A stretch of 64,000 nt of DNA, taken from positions 124,001 to 188,000 of the forward strand of contig MU404116.1 of the NCBI GenBank assembly GCA_022695795.1. Reading direction: 5' to 3'. Source of the DNA: Biscogniauxia marginata. Lineage: Eukaryota > Ascomycota > Sordariomycetes > Xylariales > Xylariaceae. This document shows, piece after piece, positions 10,424 to 23,200 of the stretch; position 1 is the stretch's first letter; every line of letters starts with the position of its first letter. The position numbers and the translations under genes were made by a program. The notes beneath the pieces were generated by a model. It was not told where the DNA came from. It saw only the letters and a list, made by a program, of their open reading frames with translations, and ran no database searches.

Positions 10424-13400
10424 CCCAAGAAAGATCAGCTCGGAGTTGGCGACGCAAGGGGAATGTGGGCAATATCCGAGAGAAGTAGTACGCGTAGACG
10501 AGGGAGGATGGGAAGAGGTGGGATGAGGGAGAGAAATGATAAACAGTAGGGAAAAGTTCAAAGGATTTCGACTACAGCGGGAGACCTGTTGCGGGAGAGT
10601 TGCGGTTGCCGTAGGGAAGAACGTGTTGCCGGGGAAGGAGTGTGGGCGAGTTTGTATTCGGGGAGTCGAATACCTGATGAGAAGGGGAGGAAGTTACAAC
10701 TTGAGTGGAATGTACCATTTTATGAGGAAGTACGTACCTGTAGGTACCATTCAGGGGCTTTTGAAAAGGAAAAAAAAAAACGGAGAGGAAAGGAGGACAG
10801 GAAGCCCAGGAAGAATAACCAAAATGGAAAGCTCCATAAGTGAGTACCTACCTACCTAACTTAAATAACCTAAATGAGAGCGGCATTCTAGAATCCTCGG
10901 GCAGTTACGAATTGCACCAAATAAAATCTTATATTCAGTACTCAAACCTGCCCAATCCAGAGGTTTAGGTACGTCCCAAGACGAATACGCAGGTGGTACC
11001 TTGGAGGTTAAATACCAATTGCCTACACGTGCCTACCTTACAGCATATATGTATCCTTCTATACCATGATAGCAATAGAAGAACGGGTGATTCCGCAAAG
11101 TACTACAATCCTGTCCCGTCTGTCTACCCAGATAACCCCTTAGTGTAAGATCTATGTCGGACAGGTTATATGATCCGGAGCCTGACCAGGGGGTTTGTCT
11201 ACCCCTGTATCAATTCTGGCAAGTTTGAAGAGTAGATATTTCTTCAAGCTGGAGGTAGGCCATGAAAAACATCGCTATAAGAGCCAACTTGTAGATATCA
11301 CCAACATTACGCACCTAAGTACCATGACGAAACACTTCTCTTGGGTACATATTTCTTATAGCAGAAGTCGACTACCGCCCTGATTTGCACATGTAAGATA
11401 TTAGGATATATGATTACATTAGGCAAATGTGACGGTAAACCTTATACTGCGTTTTCTCCTTAACTTGCTATAATATCTATCATTAGATCGAGTTGAGGCG
11501 TCTAACATCAACTATAACACGTGATCTATTATACGGCAGTATGTAAGTATTATTAAGCAAGAACAAACATGCTGCTAAATATAATCATGCGAGAGCTTTA
11601 CTGGATTTTAACGCCGAAGATGTAATTCCCGAAAGTCACCAAATATATTTAAAGGCACTCAAGATAAACGAGAAGTAATAGGTAATATTATTACAGCATA
11701 GTTACAGGTTTTAAGTACAGGTATACTTAAGAGGGGTTTCTTTTGGTATGGACTGTGCATTGTAAATTAGTAGTCTCTTTCGAGAGGGAAGTCTACCTAG
11801 GTATTTAATGGTGGTGAACTGAGGTTAACCCCAAAAGCTCTTAGTAATACCTACCTACCAACCTATCGGCCGAGGGCGGTAAAACGGAAACGGGACCTTC
11901 GGACCACCCGGCATTGGTCGGGCGGAGTGGAGGCAAGGCACAGCCCACCCGGCATTGTCTCAGATATGGATGACAAGGGTGATTGGTTGGCTGCAAGTAT
12001 GACGAATTGGTCTGCGGGATAGAAACCGTCGACATCTTCATCTTGACAACATAAGGATGAAGGGGGGGAAAGTCGCTTGTTTTTAGGACTTAACAGAACC
12101 TCCGAGTACGTGCGGTTGACATATAACTCCTCGAGATGTATTTCATAGAAATCGTAAAATGGACGATCGGGAATTATTTCCTCGAGCTGGAGATAACGTC
12201 GATAGGAATTAGCGTGGACATGAAGAAACCTTCCGATCCGTGTCTAAAATATTACTCCGACGGTTGGGAAGGTGGGCGAGTCCTGGGCACATCCAGGGGG
12301 GTTGCATTGTCGTGAGGCAACTTCACGTAAGAGAAAGACGGATTGGAAGGCGACTCTGATTCCAACGCCTACCTGACCCAACAGCCCTGAGTTATATAGG
12401 TAGGTAGCAGTAGGTAGATACAGTAGATGCGGAGATCGAGTCGGAGATCGAGTCGGAATTCGAAGCGTAAGAAAGTCGATTAAAAAAAGGGGAAGATCTA
12501 CCTAATGTAGGCTAGAAGGACAAATCGCGGGGTGAAGAAAACAAAGTTTTTCAGCCAGTTGCCCAGTCTGTCCCGATCAGCTGTGGGGGAAGACAAGAAT
12601 GCCAAGACGGGGACTATGCCGAGGAACAATTGACTCGGATATCTGCAGCTCAAGCCCCTGGGGGGAAATATTCTTCACGAATTTGTTGTTGTTTTTGTTG
12701 TTTACGAAAGAGTTGAACTTGGACTACACAGGCTTGAGTGCTCATCTAGATGATCTCTTGACCAAAATAATAAGGTATATAAAGTATGTAGTAATACATG
12801 TGGGTAAAAAGGGTGACTTGGTTTATGTTACGTGGCTCGTGATATTAAACTTGTACTTTGATATACTAATGTAGACAAGTAACTTGCAACACTTTAGGTA
12901 GGTAGGTATTTTACACTGACATTTATAACCCCCCTTTTCATACATAAACGGTTATTCTTATAAGTAGAGATTAATAACCATGAATCATTTAAGTGTACTT
13001 ATAAGTATCGCGTAGACTTAGCTTGGTTTCATAAGTAATCTTCAATGTATATTTGACGGGGTCGGTAGGTAGTATCTGTAATGATGTGTAAGAGGTAGGT
13101 TAGAGGAGATTGGACGGGGTCGGTATTTACAGGTGTATGTAGTACTACTCCCTTATCCCCCAGATTATCACCGGACTGAGGAGAACGAGCTCATTGTAAC
13201 ACTCCAGGTAACGGATTTTAGTCGTATGTATCTATCGTGAGAAATCGTAGTTAGGAGCTTCTTTCATCTGCGTAATTTCTTATTTTTATTTTTATTTTTA
13301 TTTTTTAGTCCTCTTCTTCGGCTTCGCAAGACCCTTATTATTAAAGTGAGGCTTATGAACGAACGTCTAGGCCCGTATTCAGACTTGTAAGTATTTGGTA

Positions 13401-14164
13401 GAACCAAGTTGTCCAGACAGTCCAGACAGTCCAGGTAGGCCCGGCCAGCATCGACCCATTTTATTCCTCGCACCCCAAATCTGCCGCTAAATCGAACTAC
13501 ACCAAGCTAAGCCTTCTGGACTGGGGCCCTTTCTGCTGTAAACCTGCTGCTGGGCCGTCCTTGAAAACAATACCCATTTATTTTGTCAATTCAAAGCAAC
13601 ATCACCCATTCATCATCCCTCACTCACTCACTCTTCACCACTCACTGCGTACTAGGTACCGCCTCACGTTTAGCACTTAGCCATCCGGGGCATTGTTTGG
13701 CTAGCATCATCTCCTCAACAACGACAACCGAGTGCCGACTGTATTTTGCCTTCGTTTTGGTTCCTCTGGCTCGTGCCTCTCTTGTCTCCCTCTTCGTGTC
13801 TAGGTAGTGTTTGAGGGTGGTGGCAATCTTGTCGCCATCGTCGCATTGCATTCGCTTTTTTTTCCCAGACGGGCGCTTTCATTGGCAGGACGGTTTCGAC
13901 GGCGACAAAAGCGAATGTCTCAATTGTACATCCAATAATTTCCCAACTTTTCGCTCTAGCCCAGCTTTAGAGGCACGCACCGAACGCACAAACGCACATC
14001 TCTTCTCCGGCGTATCCACCGCTGACATCAATTAAATCCCTGTTTCATTCCATTCCCTTCCAATCGCACTGCGGTGTCATCCGACGACAAATCCAGCTTC
14101 GCAGCCAACAGCGAATTGATTGCCCATTCGACCAATTGGCGTCTCCATCCTTCTCGGTGTGATT
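10424..14164. other. long intergenic region, no supported gene
   Basis: Contains scattered TAGG/CCTA tetranucleotides (10846-10857, 12405-12420, 12896-12906), a 13-bp tandem at 12431-12456, TTTTTA units at 13280-13306 and a 9-bp tandem at 13415-13434. From about 13580 the sequence becomes CT- and CA-rich, a probable promoter and 5' UTR for the ubiquitin-fold gene. Open frames here lack coding character. Confidence 0.6.
12431..12456 (+). repeat. two-copy 13-bp tandem repeat
   Basis: The unit GAGATCGAGTCGG occurs twice in tandem, in intergenic DNA. Confidence 0.8.
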
Positions 14165-14993
14165 ATGGCTAGCACCACAAACCCCACGTCGGGCGGAGAC
14201 CAAGGCGCGAAGGAAGAGCGGCTGTCGATGCAACAGCCCGCCGGCGACGTAGAGATGGACGACCTGTCGAGCACCCAGCCCAAACCCGCCAATCCAGATG
14301 TCACGACATCCCCTAGTGACACCGAAACCAGACCGATACCCGTCCCCGATAAGGACCCACCGGCGGGCGAGACGTCTTCGAAAGCCCAGGGCAAAGCTCC
14401 CGCGGCGAGCGAAGACAATGATCTGACGATAGACCCGGTCCAAGAACCTGCTGCTTCCCCCGGAGGCGGCGACCTGGCCGTCGAAATTATGCTTCTCTTG
14501 ACGACCGGCGCCCGGCATCCGTTCCGTATCGACGAAAAGTACCTCACTAAGCGCAACGTCACAGTCACCGGCAAGACGGAGGACGGCAGGCTGGACCCGT
14601 TTACCATCACAGTTTATAAGCTGAAGGAGTTGATACTGAGAGATTGGCGGAAGGAGTGGGATGACCCGCCGCGCGAGCCCACTAGCATACGGCTGATTCA
14701 TTTTGGCAAATTACTGGAGGATAGGAATCAATTAAGTCGTAAGTTCTCATGATACCTGTCCGCTGCGTGTTCATCACGACGGCCCCTTGCTATCAAAGAT
14801 GTGGTGAATCAAGGAAAAACAAGGTCCTAACTATTCTGCTCTACACGTAGATTACCACTTCAATCCGCTGTCTAAGAATGTCATTCATATGACAGTCAAG
14901 CCTCAGGACCTGATAGATGAGGAGGAGGCGGCCAAGAAGGTCAAGGATTCCAGCTCAGGCGGCGGCCGGAGTGGATGCTGCGTTATTTTATAA
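14165..14993 (+). CDS. membrane-anchored ubiquitin-fold protein (UBL3/MUB type) with CaaX box
   Basis: Two exons, 14165-14738 and 14851-14993, joined in phase to 238 aa. The donor is GTAAGT, the branch-like CTAAC lies near 14827 and the acceptor is CACGTAG. Residues 1-105 are acidic, Pro/Ser-rich and disordered. Residues about 105-215 form a ubiquitin-like fold of the Rad60-SLD_2/UBL3 type (VEIMLLLTTG, HPFRID, TVYKLKELIL, IRLIHFGKLLED, then HMTVKP). The C-terminus GCCVIL is a CaaX box with Leu last, which favours geranylgeranylation. Family members sit on the plasma membrane and can hold ubiquitin-conjugating enzymes or sort proteins to vesicles. Stopping at the first exon would lose the strand-5 region and the CaaX box, so the intron is needed. 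An upstream in-frame ATG at 14120 would add 15 residues; the 14165 start is a choice. Confidence 0.9.
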
Positions 14994-16387
14994 TCATCGA
15001 CCTCTTGCCCACAAAAGATAAATAAAATAACTAACATTCGAGGCTTTGCATCCCGCGCCGATGCTTCGTCGAGACGATGGAGATCTGTCTCGCTGGGATT
15101 ATGCCTCGCTCGGGATTTCTCTTCCCCCCTCCCTGCCAAACGACGAAACGACCGGAACAGCAACGTGTAGAACGGAGACAAGGCGAAACGGGCGGCGATG
15201 GATCTTTCAATGGCGAATGATATTTTGGACCTTTTTTTTTTTGAAGGGAATTGAGATGGCATAAGGCGGCGCGATAAAGGGGGTGGGCTTTTTGGCTTGT
15301 TTTTTTTATATTGTCCTATTTTTTTGACACTTGTCTTGAACCAGCAAAGCACACAGGGTGGCGCCGCAGCGGAAAGGTTATTCTTTTTTTTTAACTGTGG
15401 AATTTTTTATTTTAAATAGCTGCACGAGGAAAGCGGATCTGTATTGATAGATAGTACTCTCCTGCATGTTACTTACTGTTGACATTTTTGTTTTTATAAC
15501 CAAACCCTTGTCAGGGTGGTTATATGGGTGTTTTTGTTTTGTCCCTTTCTTCTTCTGCTGGTTACACGTTATGGACAATTACCACGATAAACTTCTCTCC
15601 CGTCAGTAAGGAAAAGGGTCGGACGGATCTAATGGAACTTAGGGGGTTTCAACCGACACCCTTCTTCTTTCGTAAGCAGCGATTAGGTCTTGTGGATGTT
15701 CCATATTTTTTTCTCAAACGAGGACCTTCCAGACACCGGACATGTAGGAGCAAGCAGGTAGAGATAGGATTAAGGGGGGCATCATGTTTGTATCACCTTA
15801 TGTCTATTTTCACGACTGCCGATTTGGGATTCACCATCATGGTAGGTTAAACGTAGGGAAATAAAAAAAGGGGAAGGTTTGGGGTGGGGGGCTATTACTG
15901 TCCATATAACCGGTCAAGTGAGACACCGCGGCTGGCGGCTGTCGCTGTTTCTTCCAAGATGATAAGTCGGCCAGTAAAAACAATTATGACGTCGTGATTC
16001 AGGTTGAATGGAGAAAAGCGCTCAGGTATGTCTGTTAGATGGCTAAATTTTGTGTAGGTGATTTTATGATCGTGATGTACGAGATAATATACCTAAAAGT
16101 AGACAGGCTCTTGCTTCTTTTGCTTCCCGGGAAATGAACGGACTTGCTGGATTGCAACTCTCTTTCCCACCGGTATCTGAGAATGATACTAAGCTCTACT
16201 ACCCCGATCATGAGGCATGGGAAGTATTAGGTCGATGAACTGACTACCTAGAAGTTCCGGGCAAGACAAGAGAAGTGAGATGTCGGAATCCTAGAACTCC
16301 CTCTTCTCCGTAGGCCCTCAGCAGTCCTTTATCACACACACAGACCAAACCAAATCAAACCAAACCAGATCAAAACCTAAACCTAAA
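14994..16387. other. convergent 3' intergenic region
   Basis: 3' flanks of the ubiquitin-fold gene (plus) and UMP1 (minus). T-runs and A-runs near 15231, 15301 and 15383 are likely 3'-end signals. No further gene seen. Confidence 0.6.
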
Positions 16388-17037
16388 TCAAATCTTCAGC
16401 TTCCGCTCCATCTCCTCGTGGACGCCCGCGGCGGCCCGCTGCTCCTCGCCGGTGAACACGTCCTCCCAGTCGATGCAGGCCTCGCGGCCGCGCAGGACGT
16501 CCTCGTGGACGTCGCCGCGGGCGCGGCCCCCGAGCGCGAGCGGGCGCCACGACCCCTCGCGCGCGATCCTGAGCTCCATGCCGCGGCGGATCGGCTCCGC
16601 CATGCCGAACGCGCGCCGCAGCGACTCCATGCGCAGCGCCTCCTGCGTCGACTCCCAGGCCCGGAGGCGCGCCTCGAGGGGGTGCCGGGACACGGGGGCG
16701 TCGTCGCCGCCGGTGGTGGTTTGGAGAGCGGGGCCGAGGCCCGCGCGCAGAGTGTCGTAGACGCCGGGCGCGGAGGGCGCGGAGACGCTGGATGAGGGGA
16801 TGGGCGTGTAGGTGCTCGTGTGGTTGGAGGGGGGCACGATGCGCAGAGACTGCGTGGAGGGGAGGGGGGTTGGTTAGCGAGGTTGGGTTTTAAGAGAGAG
16901 AGAGAGAGAGAGAAGGATATGAGAATGTATGAGAAAGTATGTGGAAGGAGAAGTTGAGAGGAACAAGGTGTGGTCGTTGGTGGACGGTGTAGATGTTAGG
17001 GGAGGTGGGTGGGATGAATGAGCGGGAGGCTTACCAT
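16388..17037 (-). CDS. UMP1: proteasome maturation factor UMP1 (POMP)
   Basis: The main exon 16849-16388 carries the UMP1 core: APSAPGVYDTLR, HPLEARLRAWE, EALRMESLRRAFG, EPIRRGMELRI and a C-terminal DWEDVFTGEE. The apparent first Met of that exon is not an ATG start. Joining a three-base exon, the ATG at 17037-17035 with donor GTAAGC directly after it, to the acceptor CACGCAG restores the typical fungal N-terminus MSLRIVPPS. The product is 154 aa, a normal length. UMP1 is the short-lived chaperone that joins half-proteasomes and is the first substrate of the new 20S particle; it acts in cytosol and nucleus. The 185-nt intron contains a (GA)n tract at about 16893-16912. The coding sequence is very GC-rich, unlike its flanks. 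Confidence 0.93.
16893..16912 (+). repeat. (GA)n tract inside the UMP1 intron
   Basis: About ten GA units on the plus strand, that is (TC)n in the sense of UMP1. It lies in the upstream part of the transcript's only intron. Confidence 0.8.
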
Positions 17038-17581
17038 CTTGGCGGTGGGTTTATTATTGCGAGTCTTTGTTATTCCTTTTTAGTTCCGGGGATGATTCGT
17101 GGTAGTAGACGTCCCGGTCTCGAAGGAGTGTAGGAGAGAGTAAGTTCTTGTTTTACTGTCGTGGTGGTGGACGTGATGTGACGTCGAAAGCGTTGGCTGG
17201 TTGGTGGTGGTGGTGGATGAAGCTGAGGGAAGGTTGTTGTAAAGTGCCGTGCAGGCTCCAGGGAGCTTTCGTGTTTGCCAGCCTTGCCAAGACCGAAAGC
17301 TGCAAGTGCTTCCTTGGGTTAACAAAGCCAAGCTGAAATGTGTCCCTGCACCCGATCGGATTACGTAAAATTTAATGTCCCCACTGTCTTACTACCTATT
17401 ATAGCAGAATATCGGATATAGTAATATTGCTATTCCCTACGGAATATAGGTCACACAAGGTTCGCTACCCTACAGATGGGATTATTTCCGTTAACCTTGA
17501 CTCATTGAGGTCAAACATGTAATTATTTCAACTCAAGTTGCCAAATGTCGTTTTACTTCTTCTATACTATGAGGAGTTGAG
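17038..17581. other. divergent intergenic region between UMP1 and the ABC ATPase gene
   Basis: Holds the 5' flanks of both genes. The half next to UMP1 is GC-rich with CCACCA-type triplets; the half next to the ABC gene is AT-rich. No gene seen. Confidence 0.6.
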
Positions 17582-19549
17582 ATGCGACCCTCAGTTCGTG
17601 CGCCCGTGATTAACATCACCAATGGCACTTTCTATCGTCATCATCCTCATGCGGGCTCCATACATCCGAACCCGGCGCTCTTTAGCAACTTGAACTTTAC
17701 CCTGCCATCGGTGACGGAACCCCCGACGCACTGGTATGTCGTTGGCCCGTCCCTGAGCGGGAAGACTACTTTTCTGCAGCTCCTCAGAGAGGAACACATC
17801 TGCTTGCCCCCAGCGGCGCGGAGTTATCCATACCTGTCCACGGACGCGGTACCCCATAGACTGCGCGTGCCAAGCCGAGCCATTCGATATGTGGGCTTCA
17901 ATAACGATAGCTTCACCTCCAGTATGACTGCATCAACCTACCTGTCTGCTCGGTATGAGTCTAAGCGCGAGAACACCGATTTCTCCCTGCGCGACTTCTT
18001 GCTTGGCAACACGGAGCTGAACGCACTGCAGCGCTCGCCGGAGGACCAGCCTGACTTGGCGCTATTGGACCGAGTAGTCAGGGATCTGAAGCTCTCGCAA
18101 TTACTAGACCTGCCTGTCACGTTTCTCAGCAATGGTCAAGGACGTAGAGCGAGAATAGCAAGGGCTTTGCTTACCGCACCGGAGGTGTTGCTGTTGGACG
18201 AGCCTTTCATGGGACTGGATCCTCCCACGGTAGCTGCTCTAAGCCCGCTGTTACATGCGTTGGCTGGTAAGGCAAATCCTAGACTCGTGATAAGCGCGAG
18301 GCCGCAAGATCCTATCCCGGATTGGATAACACATCTGGTTTACCTGAGAGCGGATTGCCAAGTCGGTGCTATGGGCGAGAAAGAGGTCGTTTTCGAGAAA
18401 CTGAGGAAATATGTTCGACGAGTGTGGAATGGTGCTCTGAGAGAAGATGGCAAGATGGCGGTGCATAACGTTGTTCAGGTGGGCAGGACATTAACTGCTA
18501 AGGGTATCGAAGGGGAGACGCTGATGGGCGCCGAGGCTTTGGAGTTTGACGAGACCACCGACACTTTAGACATTACAAAACCTAGAAAGATTGGGGAGCC
18601 CTTGGTTGAGATGAACGGATGCCAGGTACAGTACCGGGGAAAGATAGCACTTGGAAACTGGAAGCAGCACGTCAATGGCAAGAAACAAGAGGGTCTCACC
18701 TGGACTGTTCGAAGGGGAGAAAGATGGGGAATCTTTGGACCCAACGGTTCGGGCAAGACCACCATCGTGTCCCTGATCTGCTCGGACCACCCCCAGACAT
18801 ACTCTATGCCAATCAAGCTCTTCGGCCGGAGCAGATTACCGGACCCTGACTCCGACACCTCACCGCTGACGTTCTGGGACATCCAGTCCCGAATCGGCCA
18901 CTCCAGCCCAGAAATTCACCAATACATGCCACGAAGTCTGACTGTCCGCCAGGTCATCGAAAACGCCTGGGCTGACACGTTTCGGACTAAAGCTAAACTA
19001 GATAGCCAAGCCAAAGAAAAGGTGGAAGCTTGTCTGCAATGGTTCGAACCCGAGCTCAACCCAATCCATGTCACACCATCGACATCAAGGTCCCATTCTA
19101 AAGATCAAGATCTGCAGTGGGCGGACCACTATATGTTCGGAGAATTGTCATTCTCGGCGCAGCGAGTGGCGCTCTTCCTGCGCGCCATCATCAAGAGTCC
19201 CGATATTGTCGTCCTAGACGAAGCGTGCAGCGGCATGGATGATGGCGTGCGCGACCGCTGCCTCCTCTTTCTAGAGAAAGGCGAGGCGGTGACTTACAGC
19301 AAGCAGGACGATGGGTCAGAGATCATTGTAGAGAGCGATGCTTCAAAGGCGGGTAACGTCAAGGTCGGAGGCTTAACCGACGACCAGGCCTTGATATGCA
19401 TCAGTCACATCAGGGAGGAGATCCCGAATTGCATTAGAGAGTGGATTTGTTTGCCTGAGGCGAACTCTGAAGAGCCTGCTAGGTTCGGCGTATCAAATGC
19501 GCCGCTGAGCCGTGATGAGAAGAGCTGGAAAGAGATCTGGGGCATGTGA
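17582..19549 (+). CDS. soluble two-cassette ABC ATPase (YDR061W / ModF-PhrA-like)
   Basis: Intronless, 655 aa, ATG at 17582. There are two ABC domains and no membrane segments, so it is not a transporter by itself. Cassette 1 has Walker A GPSLSGKT (55-62), signature LSNGQ (182-186) and Walker B LLLDEP (203-208). Cassette 2 has Walker A GPNGSGKT (386-393), a degenerate signature LSFSAQ (522-527) and Walker B VVLDEA (543-548). This order and length match the fungal proteins related to yeast YDR061W and bacterial ModF/PhrA, whose function is poorly known. The weakened second signature suggests asymmetric ATP sites. A role in translation or organelle stress is possible but cannot be read from the sequence. 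The upstream neighbour is the divergent UMP1; the downstream one is chitin synthase on the same strand. Confidence 0.9.
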   Translation: MRPSVRAPVINITNGTFYRHHPHAGSIHPNPALFSNLNFTLPSVTEPPTHWYVVGPSLSGKTTFLQLLREEHICLPPAARSYPYLSTDAVPHRLRVPSRAIRYVGFNNDSFTSSMTASTYLSARYESKRENTDFSLRDFLLGNTELNALQRSPEDQPDLALLDRVVRDLKLSQLLDLPVTFLSNGQGRRARIARALLTAPEVLLLDEPFMGLDPPTVAALSPLLHALAGKANPRLVISARPQDPIPDWITHLVYLRADCQVGAMGEKEVVFEKLRKYVRRVWNGALREDGKMAVHNVVQVGRTLTAKGIEGETLMGAEALEFDETTDTLDITKPRKIGEPLVEMNGCQVQYRGKIALGNWKQHVNGKKQEGLTWTVRRGERWGIFGPNGSGKTTIVSLICSDHPQTYSMPIKLFGRSRLPDPDSDTSPLTFWDIQSRIGHSSPEIHQYMPRSLTVRQVIENAWADTFRTKAKLDSQAKEKVEACLQWFEPELNPIHVTPSTSRSHSKDQDLQWADHYMFGELSFSAQRVALFLRAIIKSPDIVVLDEACSGMDDGVRDRCLLFLEKGEAVTYSKQDDGSEIIVESDASKAGNVKVGGLTDDQALICISHIREEIPNCIREWICLPEANSEEPARFGVSNAPLSRDEKSWKEIWGM

Positions 19550-20267
19550 AGTAAGTTTACCTGGTTACTATAGTAGCACCATACATTTCGACCTGGATCG
19601 AAAAAAGTCAAGGGAGTAGAAGCATCCTATTAGCGGGGGAAAGCCTTGGTCACAAAATTTCGCATCAACCCCGTGTGCACTGGGACGTCATCATTAATAG
19701 CCAACAAGAAGCTCCTCGTCAAGACATCCCTATTCCTCCCTGAATTGAAAAAAACGACAGATTACTAACTGGAACATTCTACCTGATCAAGTGTACATAT
19801 TCTATTTTGATTACCCCAATCGGAATTTAACGCGCGGCAGAGACGCAATCCATCGAGGAGTCGGCTGAAGCTGGTAAAGTGCACTGCCCCTGGAAGCGTT
19901 TGGTTGCCCGGTCAACGACCAGCATACGAATGCTGCACAACAACAAAGGTCTTGTTAGCTGCCCCTCGAAAGCTTGGAAGCTCCCCACTTAGATCCAATC
20001 AACAATCTCATCTGGTTGATAACAGTGCGCTGGAGCACCTGCGCCTCAATTGGGTCTTTACACATTTGCCGAATACCTCTCAGCTGAATCTGTCTTCATT
20101 CACCGAGCCAGACCTGTGCGACTGTACCGATCGAACACTACACTTCGAACGACTTGACGAACCTTCGACGAGATCTACGTTGCCATCGCATTCCAGTCCG
20201 ATAATTGCGCTACGAAGTTGTCTCACCGCCAGGTGAATTGGCCTTCGTCGCCGACGGATAACCAAAC
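19550..20267. other. intergenic, 5' region of the chitin synthase gene
   Basis: 718 bases between co-directional genes. Contains C- and CT-rich stretches from about 20040 to 20260, consistent with the chitin synthase 5' UTR. No separate gene. Confidence 0.6.
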
Positions 20268-23200
20268 ATGGACGGATCACACTCGCGGCCTCCCGGCTAC
20301 TCGCTCCCCAACTATGACGACGACGATCTTCACACAGCGACAGGTTCAGGAGGAAACCCAGCAGCAGTAAGATTATTGACATCAATGGAAGAGCCACTGA
20401 CAGGACCAAGACCGTATGTAAACCCGGAGTTGGCATTAGCCTCCCCAGATCTCATTCCAGCACCACTCGCCTTGGGGAAGAAGCAGAAGAAGGAGGAGAA
20501 ACACGTAAAGATATCTACACCAGAGCACATAGAATCGCTTCAGAAGCAAGAGGAAGCTCGCACGCCTACGAAGTCGGGTAACGAGAAGCCTTCCCCTGAC
20601 AACACCTCACCAAAGCGCAAACCTGTCGCACAGCGCACTCCTACTGTAAAGTTACAGAGGAAGAAGAAGCCTCCGCATGTATTACAAGCGGAGCTTGTAC
20701 AAAGCTTGCCGACGATACCTGAGGGACCATCACCACGAAGAAGTTCTCTTCGAAAGAAGTCATCCAAAGGAAGCGATACTTCTGCCAACAAGTCCAGTTC
20801 ACCCGATGATAGTAGCTCACCAAAGAAACCTGACAGTATCCGACCGACTCCACGACGAACATATCAGCCATCAGTCTCATCATCCCCATCCCGATCATCT
20901 TCGATCCTCGATCCTCCCCACATTGGACGCCCCGACTCGGCTTATGAGCCCTATCGGTCGATGAATAGTGGATCTCCAACTCGCCCTTGGACCCCTTCTT
21001 CGAGGATGTCCGCGACTTCCGATTACGGACGGCCGCCGCCTTCTAACCTACACTACGAACCGCCCGATATAAATGGGAGCCCCAGGCCGGGGACGCCGTC
21101 TTCAAGATACGGCGGTAGCCCTCGCAGACCCCTGCCGCGCGCTCCTCTATTCCAGCAGACTAACCGTGACTCAACCTACACAATCGACGATGCGACGGTC
21201 AGTATACCCCTAGACGAAGGTAGTGACGACGTCTTTGGCCCAGAATCAGACATCAGCGGCGCACACCTCTATGAAGATCCGTATGCGGCGCAATCACAGT
21301 TTACCCTTAGTGAGGAGAACGTGGACATGCCCGTGAACGAGAAAGTTGAGTATTATGGATCTGCCCCGGAAGGCAAACAGGAGCGCCGCGGGGTACGGGC
21401 TCCGGTTACGTCGAAAAAAGAGGTCCAACTCATCAATGGCGAACTTATTCTCGAGTGCAAGATCCCGACGATTCTGTATAGTTTTCTGCCACGTCGAGAC
21501 CAGATCGAGTTTACACATATGCGATATACGGCCGTGACGTGTGATCCGGATGACTTCGTGGACAGGGGTTACAAGCTCAGACAAAACATTGGCCGAACCA
21601 CCAGAGAGACGGAGCTCTTCATCTGCGTCACCATGTATAATGAGGATGAAGTCGGCTTCACACGCACCATGCATGCAATTATGAAGAATATCAGCCACTT
21701 CTGCGGTCGCAACAGGTCGCGCACCTGGGGTGACCTGGGATGGCAAAAAATTGTCGTCTGTGTCGTGTCCGATGGTAGAGAGAAGATTCACCCGAGAACG
21801 CTCGACGCGTTAGCTGCCATGGGCGTCTATCAGCATGGCATCGCGAAGAACTTTGTCAACCACAAGGCCGTGCAGGCTCACGTCTATGAATACACCACTC
21901 AGGTCTCTCTCGATTCGGATCTCAAGTTTAAGGGAGCCGAAAAGGGTATCGTTCCGTGCCAGATGATATTCTGTCTCAAGGAGCGCAACCAACGGAAACT
22001 CAACTCTCACCGGTGGTTCTTTAATGCGTTCGGCAAGGCGCTCAACCCCAACGTCTGCATCTTGCTGGATGTGGGTACTAAGCCCGGTACCAACTCGTTG
22101 TATCACCTGTGGAAAGCGTTCGACACCGATTCTAATGTTGCCGGTGCTTGTGGTGAGATTAAAGCCATGAAGGGGCGATTCGGCGGCAACCTCCTAAATC
22201 CCCTAGTCGCGTCGCAAAATTTTGAGTACAAATTGTCCAACATTCTCGACAAGCCCCTTGAGTCGGTCTTCGGGTACATAACAGTGTTGCCCGGCGCGCT
22301 CAGCGCATACCGTTACCATGCATTGCAGAACGATGAGACGGGCCACGGACCGCTTAGCCAGTACTTCAAGGGAGAGACGCTGCATGGCCAACATGCCGAT
22401 GTCTTTACTGCGAACATGTATCTGGCTGAGGACCGTATTTTGTGCTGGGAGTTGGTGGCTAAGAGGAGTGAGCGATGGGTCCTGAAATATGTGAAGAGTT
22501 GTACTGGTGAAACAGACGTGCCTGGTAAGTTCATAAACATTGATAGCCTCTTAACCGCGCAAACCTGAACTAACGCAAACGAAGACACGGTTCCCGAATT
22601 CATCTCTCAAAGACGGCGTTGGTTGAACGGCGCCTTTTTTGCAGCTGTCTATTCCCTAGTCCACTTCAGGCAAGTTTGGACAACAGACCATACCGTCGCC
22701 CGCAAGGTTCTACTTCACATAGAATTCGTATACCAATTCCTGCAACTGCTCTTCACCTATTTCTCCCTCGCCAACTTCTACCTCACCTTCTACTTCATTG
22801 CCGGCGGCCTGACAGATCCAAACGTCGACCCCTTTGGCCACAACATCGCCTTGTACATATTTACGATCCTTCGCTACGTCCTCGTCCTGCTTACCAGCAT
22901 GCAATTCATCCTGTCGCTTGGTAACCGGCCGCAGGGCGCCAAGAGGCTGTACCTGATGAGCATGGTGTGCTACAGTATCATCATGATCTACAACACGTTC
23001 GCGTGCATATACATCGTGGTGCGGACGGTCAAGGACAGGGACCAGCTGCAGCTGGGGCGCAACGTGTTCACGAACCTGGTGGTGTCGACGGTGTCGACGG
23101 TGGGGCTCTACTTCCTCATGAGCTTCCTGTACCTGGACCCGTGGCACATGTTCACGAGCTCGGCGCAGTACTTCATGCTGCTGCCGAGCTACATCTGCAC

